The notes below the pieces were generated by a model, which worked only from the letters and a program-made list of their open reading frames with translations, made no database searches and was not told the origin of the DNA. A DNA stretch of 21,815 bases from CAYPOY01 sp964412395 (lineage in GTDB: Bacteria > Chloroflexota > Anaerolineae > B4-G1): contig CAYPOY010000056.1 in NCBI GenBank assembly GCA_964412395.1, positions 1 to 21,815 on the forward strand, read 5' to 3'. Below, piece by piece: positions 13,886-21,698 of the stretch. Numbering within the stretch: position 1 is the first letter of the stretch; the number at the start of each line of letters is the position of its first letter. The position numbers and the translations under genes were made by a program.

Positions 13886-15405
13886 CACTGCATCTCCTCC
13901 CTGATCACCTCGATCATCTTCTCCTGGATGAGCACAACCTCGTCTCCTTCCTCCAGGCCGCTGAGCACCTGCACGACGCCGTTGCCCCGCACACCCAACT
14001 GGATGTCCACCCGCTCGGTTTGCCCCCCTACCCGGCGCTGGACGTAGGTCTGGCCGGTGTGACGGTCAATGCGCACCAACCAGGTGGGGATGAGCAAAGC
14101 GTCCGTCACTTCCTCGACCGTTACGGTGGCGTTGGCGCTCATGCCAGCCCGCACAGGCGCGTCGGTCGAGTCCAGCACAATGGTCACGTCATAGGACACG
14201 ACGCCCGGTGCTATTACCCCGGTATCCATCGGTGCTGACCCTCCGGCGCCCATTGATGCCGCCATCCCGGCGTCCGTTAATGCTGCCCCCATGGCCGCCG
14301 GGGCAATGCGCTCGACCGTGCCGCTGAGCACGACGTCGGGCAAAGCATCGAGCGTCACCTCCACCGGTTGCCCCTCGACCAGTTGGGCCACGTCAATCTC
14401 ATCTACCTCGACGTCAACGTGGAAGCGGGAGTTATCTACCAGCGTAATGGCTGGCAGCCCGCTACCGACCATCTGGCCCACCGAGACGTTGACCGCTGCA
14501 ACCACGCCATCGAAGGGAGCGTACAGCGCGGCACGCTCCAGCGTCAGTTCTGCGATGTCCAGTGCAGCCCGTACCTGTGCGACCTGCGCTTCGACAGCAG
14601 CGATCTGCGCGTCGGTAGCGCCAGCCAGCGCCAGGTCGAGGCGGGCCTGCGCCGCATCCCGCTGCGCAGCAGCAGCCCAGACGTTGGCCCGCGCCGCGCG
14701 AATCTGGTTCTCGTCCGCGCCGGCCAACACTTCATCAAGACCAGCCTGAGCAGCAGCCAGCGCTTTGTCGGCAGCGTTTAGACCGTAGCGCGCCTGTGTC
14801 TCAAGATCGCCCAAAGCAGGACAAATCTCCATACCGTAGTAAGTGAAACACTTCATCGTCATTTTATGCATGTCCTCGGCGGTCTTCTGCTGTGTCATCG
14901 CCGAGGCCAGCTCAGCCTCGACAGCCGCGATCTGCGCGTCGCTGGCGCCGGCTTCCAGTTGGTCGCGATTGGCGGCGGCAGCGCTCACCTGTGCCTGCAC
15001 AGCACATAGATTGGCCTCCGCCGCCGCAACCTCCTCCGGACGAGCCCCGGCCCGTAACTGAGCGAGACGTGCCTCGGCCGATGCCAGCGCCGCCTGAGCC
15101 TGGTGCACCTGCAACGCCAACTGCTCGCTCTCCAACCGCGCCAGCACGTCACCGGCCTCGACCATGTCTCCCATTTCCACCGACACCTCGGCGACCCGCC
15201 CGGGTACCTCGAAAGCCAGGCCCACGCGGGCCTGCGGCTCGACGCTGCCACTGGCCGAGACAGCCGCGAGCACCGTGCCGCGCTCGACTACAGCGAAGCG
15301 GGCCTCCTCCTCCAACGGTGCTGCCAGCCGTGACCGCCAGACGACCAGGCTGATCGCCGCCACGGCAACGAGACCCAAGACTACGTAAAGTGTAGTACGC
15401 TTCAC
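13885..15405 (-). CDS. HlyD/MacA-like periplasmic adaptor, second of a tandem pair
   Basis: The 506-residue adaptor has an N-terminal membrane anchor (residues 5-23), a split lipoyl domain (GSVEPQARVGLAFEVPGRVAE and APFDGVVAAVNVSVGQ), a long alpha-helical hairpin at about 95-290 and a beta-barrel domain (VDVEVDEIDVAQLVEGQ). The hairpin contains ADKALAAAQAGLDEVLAGA, a repeated coiled-coil unit with SDAQIAAVEA and TDAQIAAVEA. Differences from the upstream paralogue are a C186-C195 pair in the hairpin (CFTYYGMEIC) and an alanine/glycine/methionine-rich insert at about 370-400. The GTG at 15405 has GGAGGAAACA directly upstream. The adaptor is expected to feed the adjacent MacB-like ABC pair. Confidence 0.9.
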   Translation of the reverse strand: MKRTTLYVVLGLVAVAAISLVVWRSRLAAPLEEEARFAVVERGTVLAAVSASGSVEPQARVGLAFEVPGRVAEVSVEMGDMVEAGDVLARLESEQLALQVHQAQAALASAEARLAQLRAGARPEEVAAAEANLCAVQAQVSAAAANRDQLEAGASDAQIAAVEAELASAMTQQKTAEDMHKMTMKCFTYYGMEICPALGDLETQARYGLNAADKALAAAQAGLDEVLAGADENQIRAARANVWAAAAQRDAAQARLDLALAGATDAQIAAVEAQVAQVRAALDIAELTLERAALYAPFDGVVAAVNVSVGQMVGSGLPAITLVDNSRFHVDVEVDEIDVAQLVEGQPVEVTLDALPDVVLSGTVERIAPAAMGAALTDAGMAASMGAGGSAPMDTGVIAPGVVSYDVTIVLDSTDAPVRAGMSANATVTVEEVTDALLIPTWLVRIDRHTGQTYVQRRVGGQTERVDIQLGVRGNGVVQVLSGLEEGDEVVLIQEKMIEVIREEMQ

Positions 15406-15421
15406 TGTTTCCTCCTATCCA

Positions 15422-16840
15422 TCACCGCATCTCCTCCCTGATCACCTCGATCATCTGCTCCTGGATGAGCACCAGCACATCCCCTTTCTCCAGGCCGTTG
15501 AGCACCTGCACGACGCCTTTGTCCCGCACACCCAATTCCACATCTACTCGCTCGACATCATCCCCTGCCTGCCGGTACACATAGTATTGACCTGTGTCGC
15601 GATCCACACGTACCACCCAGGTGGGGATTTTCAACACGTCAGTGAGTTCCTCCGCGACGATGGTCGCATTGGCCGTCATGTCGGCACGAATGGGGGCATC
15701 GGTGGAGGCCAGCCTGATGATGACATCGTAGTAGACAACGCCCCCCTGGGTTGTGGCATCCGGGGCCATGCGCTCGACCGTGCCAGCGATTTCGACGCCT
15801 GGGAGCGCGTCCAGCGTCACCTGGGCGGTCTGCCCCTCCGCCAGCCGCCCCACGTCTACCTCGTCCACGCCGACGGTAACGTGGAACCTGGAGGTGTCGA
15901 GCATGGTGATGGCTGGCAGCGCGACTGAGGCCATCTCGTCAGCCGTGACGTTGACCTCCGCAATGACTCCGTCGAAGGGAGCACGTAGTGTGGCATGCTC
16001 CAGCAAGAGTTCTGCCAACTCCAATGTGGCCCGCGACTGTGCGACCTGTGCCTCGGCGTCGCCGATTTGCTCGTCAGTAGCCCCGGCCAACAGCAGGTCG
16101 AGTTGGGCCTGCGCTGCATCCTCTTGTGCAGCGACAGCCCAGACGCCTGCTCGGGCTGCACGAACCATGTCAGCGTCCGCACCAGCCAGCGTTTCGTCAA
16201 GTCCGGCCTGGGCGGCGGCCAGCGCCTTTTCGGCGGCGTAGAGATCGTAGCGCGCTTGATCCCTCTTTTTCTTATCCTGCGTCTCCTGCATCGTCCTGTC
16301 GTGTTCGATCTGGGTGGCCTTATGTTGCAACTCCGCCGCGGCGACCTGGGCTTCGGCGGCGGCAATCTGCGCATCGCTGGGGCCGCCTTCGAGCTGGTCA
16401 CGGTTAGCGGCAGCGGCGCTCACCTGGGCCTGCGCGGCCTGGAGGCCGGCTTCTGCCGCCGCGATCTCCTCCGGCCGCGCCCCGGCTTTCAGGAGCGCCA
16501 ATTGGGCCTGGGCGGCATCCAACGCCGCCTCCGCCTGCCGCACCTGCAGCGCCAACTGCTCGCCATCCACCCGCGCCAGGGGATCACCGGCCTGCACGGT
16601 GTCACCCACCTCGACCAGCACCTCGGTAACCCGGCCGGGCACGTCAAAGATCAAGGCCACCCGCGCCTCGGGCTCGATGTTGCCGCTGGCCGACACGGTC
16701 ACGAGTAGCGTTCCACGCTCGACGACGGTAGTGCGGGTCTCCTCTTCCGGCTGTTGTGCCAGCCACGGCTGCCAGACGACCACGCCAATCACCGCCACGA
16801 CGAGGACACCCAGGATTACGTAAAGTATAGCACGCTTCAC
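15422..16840 (-). CDS. HlyD/MacA-like adaptor, first of a tandem pair
   Basis: The 472-residue adaptor has the same architecture as its neighbour: a membrane anchor at 5-23, a lipoyl half (GNIEPEARVALIFDVPGRVTE), a coiled-coil hairpin at about 95-285 with SDAQIAAAEAQVAAA and TDEQIGDAEAQVAQS, the second lipoyl half (APFDGVIAEVNVTADE) and a barrel domain ending VLIQEQMIEVIREEMR. The two C-termini are almost identical at the DNA level. The GTG start at 16840 has GGAGGAAACG upstream, like the paralogue. The duplication is clear and the two may form a mixed adaptor ring or serve different cargo (inference). It follows glgC by 31 bases. Confidence 0.9.
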   Translation of the reverse strand: MKRAILYVILGVLVVAVIGVVVWQPWLAQQPEEETRTTVVERGTLLVTVSASGNIEPEARVALIFDVPGRVTEVLVEVGDTVQAGDPLARVDGEQLALQVRQAEAALDAAQAQLALLKAGARPEEIAAAEAGLQAAQAQVSAAAANRDQLEGGPSDAQIAAAEAQVAAAELQHKATQIEHDRTMQETQDKKKRDQARYDLYAAEKALAAAQAGLDETLAGADADMVRAARAGVWAVAAQEDAAQAQLDLLLAGATDEQIGDAEAQVAQSRATLELAELLLEHATLRAPFDGVIAEVNVTADEMASVALPAITMLDTSRFHVTVGVDEVDVGRLAEGQTAQVTLDALPGVEIAGTVERMAPDATTQGGVVYYDVIIRLASTDAPIRADMTANATIVAEELTDVLKIPTWVVRVDRDTGQYYVYRQAGDDVERVDVELGVRDKGVVQVLNGLEKGDVLVLIQEQMIEVIREEMR

Positions 16841-16871
16841 CGTTTCCTCCTACGTTTCCCCCTACCTACCG

Positions 16872-18131
16872 TCAGATAACCGTCCCATCAGGGATGACGG
16901 CGTTCTTGGGGATGACGACGACGCCATCCCGGATGACGTAGTTATCCGCTTCTACCATCCCCTCTTCGGGCGAGTGATGCCGGATGGTGACCCCTTCCCC
17001 GATGCGGGCGTTCTTGTCAATGATGGCACCCTCGATAACGCTGCCGCGGCTGATGCCCACGTTGGGCTGGCCCAGCCCGCGATTCTCCGCTTTCCGCTCG
17101 GGTGTCTCGTAGAAATCAGCTCCCATCATCACCGTCCGCGTCATCTGCGCGTTCGGCCCAATGACACTGCGCAGCCCGACCACCGACTCGCGGATGTACG
17201 ACTGCTCAATCAGACACCCTTCGGCCAGCACCGTCCGCTCCAGGTGACAGTCATCAGTGCGGGAGGAGGGCAGGAAGCGCGGTCGGGCGTAAATGGGGTG
17301 TTTGGGATCATAGAAGTCGAAGGGCGGATCAGGCAACGTGAGGGCCAGATTGGCCTCGTAGAAGGCGCGGATGGTGCCGATGTCCTCCCAGTAACCGTCG
17401 AAGGGAAAAGCATATACGCGCAGACTCTCGATGGCGGCGGGGATGATCTGCTTGCCAAAGTCCTCGGCGTCCGACTCCTCCAGCACCTTGCGCAGCACGT
17501 CGGCACGGAAGAGGTAGATGCCCATCGAGGCCAGGTAGGGCCTGTCGCTATTCGGTACGCTCTCCAGCCCCTCCAGTTTGTCATCCAGGGGCTTCTCGTG
17601 GAAAGAGGTGATGCGCCCGTTCCCGTCGGTCTCGAGGATGCCGAAACGTGGGGCGTCGGCGCGGGCCACCGGCTGCACGGCAATGGTCACGTCGGCCCGC
17701 TTCTCACGGTGCAACTCCACGAACTCTGCGTAGTCCATGCGATAGAGATGATCGCCGGAGAGAATCAGCAAGTCCTCGACGCGGGCGTGAGCAAAACGCG
17801 GAAGTTGCTTGCGCACCGCGTCGGCTGTGCCCTGGTACCAATCCATGCCACTGGGCGTCTCCTCGGCCGCCAGGATGTAGACGAAGCCGCCGGAGAAGAT
17901 GTCGAATTTGTAGGTCTGGTAGATGTGGCGGTGGAGCGAGGCGGAGAGGAACTGGGTCAGGACGTAGATTTTGTGGATGCCGGAGTTGAGGCAGTTGCTG
18001 ATGGGGATATCAATCAGGCGGTACTTGCCGCCGATGGGTACGGCGGGCTTGGCCCGCAGCCTGGTGAGCGGGTAGAGGCGCGTACCCCGTCCTCCGCCCA
18101 GAATCAAAGCCATCACATCCTGTACTGCCAT
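16872..18131 (-). CDS. glgC: Glucose-1-phosphate adenylyltransferase
   Basis: The 419-residue enzyme makes ADP-glucose from ATP and glucose 1-phosphate, the first committed step of bacterial glycogen synthesis. LILGGGRGTRLYPLTRLRAK (9-28) is the nucleotide-binding loop. KPAVPIGGKYRLIDIPISNC, SGDHLYRMDY and FHEKP are diagnostic, and a left-handed beta-helix follows (ISRGSVIEGAIIDKNARIGEGVTI). Length and start match the family. The ATG at 18131 has GGAGG eight bases upstream. It is the first gene of a run that continues into the adaptor/ABC genes, which have no obvious metabolic link. The upstream region holds an inverted octamer array. Confidence 0.96.
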   Translation of the reverse strand: MAVQDVMALILGGGRGTRLYPLTRLRAKPAVPIGGKYRLIDIPISNCLNSGIHKIYVLTQFLSASLHRHIYQTYKFDIFSGGFVYILAAEETPSGMDWYQGTADAVRKQLPRFAHARVEDLLILSGDHLYRMDYAEFVELHREKRADVTIAVQPVARADAPRFGILETDGNGRITSFHEKPLDDKLEGLESVPNSDRPYLASMGIYLFRADVLRKVLEESDAEDFGKQIIPAAIESLRVYAFPFDGYWEDIGTIRAFYEANLALTLPDPPFDFYDPKHPIYARPRFLPSSRTDDCHLERTVLAEGCLIEQSYIRESVVGLRSVIGPNAQMTRTVMMGADFYETPERKAENRGLGQPNVGISRGSVIEGAIIDKNARIGEGVTIRHHSPEEGMVEADNYVIRDGVVVIPKNAVIPDGTVI

Positions 18132-18192
18132 CGCACTAACCTCCCGACCAGAGTGCCATAATCTTACACCCGTACTCCGTTTTGCACCAGAC

Positions 18193-18269
18193 GGTACATC
18201 GGTAGACTGGTAAATCGGTCAGCACTGTACCAGCCCACCAATTTACCAATCTACCAGTTCACCAACCCA
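18193..18269. repeat. Two facing arrays of 8-bp repeats forming an imperfect stem
   Basis: Four octamers read GGTACATC, GGTAGACT, GGTAAATC and GGTCAGCA (18193-18224), and four more read CCAATTTA, CCAATCTA, CCAGTTCA and CCAACCCA (18238-18269). They are mutually inverted: the arm 18201-18219 pairs with 18237-18255 over 19 positions with two mismatches, both wobble pairs on one strand. The structure lies between the divergent genes glgC and the 18339 gene. It occupies most of a 207-base gap that otherwise holds only a promoter. Confidence 0.85.
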
Positions 18270-18271
18270 GG

Positions 18272-18300
18272 TTTCCAAACCGCGCCGATTGGTCTATAAT
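18272..18300 (+). promoter_or_regulatory. Predicted promoter for the small acidic protein gene
   Basis: TATAAT (18295-18300) is a perfect -10 box. TTTCCA (18272-18277) stands 17 bases upstream and matches four of six -35 positions. It points toward the gene at 18339, which has GGGAG eight bases before its ATG. Confidence 0.55.
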
Positions 18301-18338
18301 TCAGCGGGAATCCAGACAGAGCAGAAGGGAGTATCCCG

Positions 18339-18569
18339 ATGAGACACTTTGTACGCGAGGCCACCTTTCGGCTGGCGCGGTGGGACCTGCTTCAGTTCCT
18401 CGAAGATCACGAGGACGACCTGCTGCATATCTTCCGCGAGGAGATGGAAAAACTCGACCAGCGCATGCCGGAGGAGCAGATATTCATAGACATCCGAATG
18501 GTGCCGCTGGGCGAGGAACTGCTGCGGGCCGTGCTGGCGACGCTCGAGCGCTTCCTGCAAGAGTACTGA
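18339..18569 (+). CDS. Small acidic protein of unknown function
   Basis: The 76-residue product is largely helical and acidic: MRHFVREATFRLARWDLLQ, FLEDHEDDLLHIFREEMEKL and GEELLRAVLATLERFLQEY. It has no membrane segment or signal peptide. GGGAG precedes the ATG and a promoter is predicted 40 bases upstream. It stands alone between divergent and convergent neighbours. I do not recognise it. Good codon use and a promoter make it credible as a real gene despite its size. Confidence 0.68.
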   Translation: MRHFVREATFRLARWDLLQFLEDHEDDLLHIFREEMEKLDQRMPEEQIFIDIRMVPLGEELLRAVLATLERFLQEY

Positions 18570-18611
18570 GGTCGAGCCCGCGCCGCCGTGAATAGGCGAC
18601 GCTGGGAAACT

Positions 18612-18658
18612 CAACACCGGCTCCTCAGGCCAACGTCCAACACCGGCTCCTCAGACCA
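18612..18658. repeat. 21-bp direct repeat, two copies, 26-bp period
   Basis: CAACACCGGCTCCTCAGGCC plus A (18612-18632) recurs at 18638-18658 with one base changed. The pair lies between two convergent genes, where a terminator would be expected, but neither copy is a clear hairpin. A short inverted repeat, CGCTGGGAA and TTCCCAGCG, brackets it. Confidence 0.75.
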
Positions 18659-18664
18659 GTGTCA

Positions 18665-21145
18665 CTACCTTCCCAGCGCTGCCCGCACGGCGGCTCCCGC
18701 GTCAATGAATCCGCACCCGTAGACGTTGTTGGGCACACCGATCACGCCGCCACAGGCACAGACGGGGCTGTAGAGCAGCGCCGCGAACGGCCCCTCCGGC
18801 ACCTCGTCCTCGACGGTGCAGAGACTCTCCACCGGCTTCGGCGTCGCCGTCTGGCACATCAACACCTCCGTCGCGTCAATGTCGCCCACGAGAGCCGGGT
18901 CGGCCGACCACAGGAGCGCCACCAACCCCGCCACGTGCGGCCCGGCCATCGAGGTGCCACCGGCGTAGCCGTATCCGCCGCCGGACATGCTCGAGCGCAC
19001 GTAGGCCCCCGGCGCGGTCACATCGGGCTTGACCAGGCCATCCGCCGGTCCCCGGCTGCTGAAACCGACGACGCCACCATAGTTGTCCGCTGCGCCAACA
19101 GATAAGACGGCATCGTAGTTGGAGGGAGGATCGGTCACTGTGGCGCAGGCTGGGCCGTCATTGCCTGCACTGACGACCATCATAATCCCCGCCGCCCGCA
19201 GCGCATCAACCGCCGGTTCGAGCGTGTCGGGGAAGCAACCCTCAATGTCGGGGCAGCCCCAGGAGTTGTTGACCACGTGGGGGGCCAAAGCCACGTCGCC
19301 GTCGGTGAAGGGATTGCCCCCATGCGGGTATGGGGCGAGAAAGAACTCCATACACTCGGTGTAGGCCCCCGGGTTGCCAAAGCCACGCCGCATGTTGCGA
19401 CAACCAATCCACTGCGCTCCTGGCGCAGCCCCCGTGCGGTTGCCCATGCCATCGTCCCCCAGCACGATGCCCATCGTGTGCGTGCCGTGGGAATCGTCGT
19501 CGAAGGGAACGGCGGTATCATCCCAGGCGTCGTGCCAATTGTAGTCGTGACTGGCATTGGTCCCGTCCCAGCCCCGGTAGTGGGACTGAAGCGCGGGGTG
19601 GGTCCAGTCATAGCCCGTATCCTGCCCGGCGACGACGACCCCATCACCCGTCACCCCCAGCGCCCAGGCCTCGTCAGCGTGGACAGCCGCCAGGTTCGCC
19701 TGCACCTCTCCGACCGGCAGATTGTCCCCGCCGTAGGGGAACGGAATGCGATGGGGGTACTTCCGCACGTTGGGATTGAGGATCACCTGCACCACCCCCG
19801 GCCGGCCTTCGAAGCGGCGCATCAGCCAACGGTGGCCGTCCACGCGGATCATATTGATGATGTAGCAGGGATGATAAGGCACGCCCAGTTCATCCAGTTC
19901 AGCACGCAGAGGGGGCTGCGTGCGCTCGGCGGTCTCGACCAGCGTCTCGTAGACGTACTGCAACCGCGCACCCCGGTCGGCGATGGCACGGGCGGCGCTC
20001 AGGTCGGCCTGTTCATCCAGGATGATGAGAAAGCCGTCATTGGCGAAGCCGGGCTCGCCGGCGAAGACGTACAGCCCGCCCCAGGCACCCCACAGGAGCA
20101 ACACCGCCAGCACTCCGCCGGCAACCCATGCCCGGCACGGCACCCGCACGCGGCCCGCAAGCAGTTTACGCCCGCCCCACAGCGCCAGGCCCAGCACCGC
20201 CGTGGTCACGACGACGATGGCATAGCTGGCGATGTGCTGTAGCTCAGGAATATCCTGAGCGATGACGTCGCGGGGATCCACGAAGAGGAGTGGCACGGCG
20301 CGGTAGCAGAAGGCCACCAGCAGCAGCGGGTAGACGCCGCTCTCGCGGGCGCGCAGTTCGGTGAGCAGGAATCCCAACGGCAAGAGCGTAGTAACATCCT
20401 GCAACGTGCTCCATACGGCCGGCGATAGAACACCTTCAGCCACGAACAGCCCATAGCAGGAGCCGATGGTGACGAGTGCTGCCACCCACGGGCGAGTGAA
20501 AGCCGAGGTCAGCAGCAGGAAAACCAGCCCCCAGACGAGCAGCACCTGGGGGAGCACCCACGCCAGCGTTTGGAAGGCCAGGCTCAGGCTGGTGAGGCTG
20601 TCGCCCAGCGCGCCTGTGACGGGCCAGGGAATGGTCACCAGTGCCGCTGCCGCCAGCGCAAGCAAGAGGGTCGGCCAGTCGAAGCGCTTCAGCCCCAGCC
20701 ACTCCCGCAGGCGACGCGGAGACACCCCCGTCAGGCGCGGTATCAGCCGGGCGGCGAGCAATGTATAGGGGACGAGGACACCCAGTCGCAGCGCAGCCAC
20801 CCAGTTAGGGCTCTGCGGTAGCACGGCCAGTAGCCCCGTGTCAATCACGAGGTAGCCGGCGATGGCCGCGAGCGCAGCAGCGGTCGCTGCTGTCTCCTCC
20901 CAGCCAACCCGTCGTCTGGTCGCCAGCGCCACACCCGCGAAGGGCAGCAGCAGCCCGGCGGCAGTCAGCAGGATGACTATCGCCGTGACAGCAGTCGGCG
21001 AGACGCCCTCCTTCGGAAGTAGGTGGGCCAGATCCACCAGCGCCAGTGGCAAACCGACCAGCCACAGGAGCAGCAAGACAATCACGACGGCCTGACCACA
21101 GCCAGTGCGCTTCACCTCTCCCCTTTCGTCTTCCCTTCCGTCCAT
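18665..21145 (-). CDS. Polytopic membrane protein fused to an S8 subtilisin-like protease
   Basis: The 826-residue protein has three parts. Residues 18-362 hold about ten membrane helices. Residues 370-465 resemble an I9-type propeptide (GFLIILDEQADLSAARA and VVQVILNPNV). Residues 485-826 are the S8 protease with D509 in GQDTGYDWTHP, H553 in DSHGTHTMG, N626 in NNSWG as the oxyanion residue and S732 in GGTSMAGPHVAG, so it looks catalytically intact. Cysteine pairs near 581-637 and at 776-811 may form disulfides. The ATG at 21145 has AGGAGG six bases upstream. The membrane half has a CPBP-like feel near 250-290 but lacks catalytic EE and H residues. The protease probably faces outside the cell. 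Confidence 0.9.
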   Translation of the reverse strand: MDGREDERGEVKRTGCGQAVVIVLLLLWLVGLPLALVDLAHLLPKEGVSPTAVTAIVILLTAAGLLLPFAGVALATRRRVGWEETAATAAALAAIAGYLVIDTGLLAVLPQSPNWVAALRLGVLVPYTLLAARLIPRLTGVSPRRLREWLGLKRFDWPTLLLALAAAALVTIPWPVTGALGDSLTSLSLAFQTLAWVLPQVLLVWGLVFLLLTSAFTRPWVAALVTIGSCYGLFVAEGVLSPAVWSTLQDVTTLLPLGFLLTELRARESGVYPLLLVAFCYRAVPLLFVDPRDVIAQDIPELQHIASYAIVVVTTAVLGLALWGGRKLLAGRVRVPCRAWVAGGVLAVLLLWGAWGGLYVFAGEPGFANDGFLIILDEQADLSAARAIADRGARLQYVYETLVETAERTQPPLRAELDELGVPYHPCYIINMIRVDGHRWLMRRFEGRPGVVQVILNPNVRKYPHRIPFPYGGDNLPVGEVQANLAAVHADEAWALGVTGDGVVVAGQDTGYDWTHPALQSHYRGWDGTNASHDYNWHDAWDDTAVPFDDDSHGTHTMGIVLGDDGMGNRTGAAPGAQWIGCRNMRRGFGNPGAYTECMEFFLAPYPHGGNPFTDGDVALAPHVVNNSWGCPDIEGCFPDTLEPAVDALRAAGIMMVVSAGNDGPACATVTDPPSNYDAVLSVGAADNYGGVVGFSSRGPADGLVKPDVTAPGAYVRSSMSGGGYGYAGGTSMAGPHVAGLVALLWSADPALVGDIDATEVLMCQTATPKPVESLCTVEDEVPEGPFAALLYSPVCACGGVIGVPNNVYGCGFIDAGAAVRAALGR

Positions 21146-21167
21146 AGATGACCTCCTCTTGTGGTTC

Positions 21168-21223
21168 GATACTCAATGCTTGATACTCAATGCTCATCCA
21201 ATCACCAGCATCCAGTATCCAGA
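21168..21223. repeat. 7-bp-period repeat array in the leader of the subtilase gene
   Basis: Reading from 21168 the heptads are GATACTC, AATGCTT, GATACTC, AATGCTC, ATCCAAT, CACCAGC, ATCCAGT and ATCCAGA. The first 14-bp unit is present twice, and ATCCAGN recurs. If the predicted promoter at 21223 is real, the array lies in the 5' leader of the subtilase mRNA. Confidence 0.75.
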
Positions 21224-21250
21224 TTATAGTCAGCAGGCCAAAATGGACAA
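21223..21250 (-). promoter_or_regulatory. Predicted promoter of the subtilase gene
   Basis: On the minus strand TATAAT (21228-21223) is a perfect -10 box and TTGTCC (21250-21245) lies 16 bases upstream, matching four of six -35 positions. It is about 80 bases before the ATG at 21145. The -35 box overlaps the start of the divergent AlkD-like gene. Confidence 0.45.
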
Positions 21251-21698
21251 ATCAGGCCAGCGGGTCTATAATCTCAGCCGCTACATCCTCCAGGCCGGCG
21301 TGTGGCACGCCACTGACGCCATCGCCGAGCGGGTGTTGGGCGAGGGACCGCGAGCCGACTTCGAGACTGCGCTCTCGCTGCTGGAAGGCTGGCGGGAGGA
21401 GGTCAATCCCTGGCTGCGCCGCGCCCTCGGCGTTGCTGTCCACCTCTACGCCAAGCGGGAACGCGACCAGCCAGAACAGGCGGCCCGTCTCCTCGACCTG
21501 CTTGAACCGCTGTTCGAGGAGCGCGACACCGCTGCCCTCAAGGGCGTGGGTTGGGGCCTCAAGACCATTGGCAAGTTCTACCCCGACCTGTTCGTGTCCT
21601 GGCTACGGGAGCAGATGGCAAGCAAGAAGCCACGCAAACTGATGGTGCGCAAGGCGGTCACCCACCTGCCGGACGAGGTCAAGGCGAAGTTCTTATGA
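21243..21698 (+). CDS. Short AlkD-like HEAT-repeat protein (DNA alkylation repair family), N-terminus short
   Basis: From the ATG at 21243 the protein has 151 residues. GVWHATDAIAERVLGEG, NPWLRRALGVAVHLYAKR and ALKGVGWGLKTIGKFYPDLFVSWL match the later HEAT repeats of AlkD-family proteins, with RKAVTHLPDE near the end. AlkD enzymes are usually about 220 residues or more, so the N-terminal repeats are missing. Glycosylase activity is therefore doubtful. The frame stays open to 21105, but that stretch reads as leader and overlaps the subtilase start. A promoter-like TGGACA-N17-TATAAT lies at 21244-21272; if used, translation would begin later, for instance at the GTG at 21300. Its stop overlaps the next start (ATGA). 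Confidence 0.75.
   Translation: MDKSGQRVYNLSRYILQAGVWHATDAIAERVLGEGPRADFETALSLLEGWREEVNPWLRRALGVAVHLYAKRERDQPEQAARLLDLLEPLFEERDTAALKGVGWGLKTIGKFYPDLFVSWLREQMASKKPRKLMVRKAVTHLPDEVKAKFL

Noticed and set aside
16974..18161. Plus-strand open frame of 395 codons opposite glgC
   Set aside because: It is antisense shadow of a strongly conserved gene and has no recognisable motif.
18132..18192. Promoter for glgC (TAAGAT near 18160)
   Set aside because: No acceptable -35 box at normal spacing could be found, so it is not listed as a feature.
21244..21272. Plus-strand promoter TGGACA-N17-TATAAT inside the AlkD-like gene
   Set aside because: It overlaps what looks like coding sequence for the AlkD-like protein; kept only as an alternative that would imply a later start.
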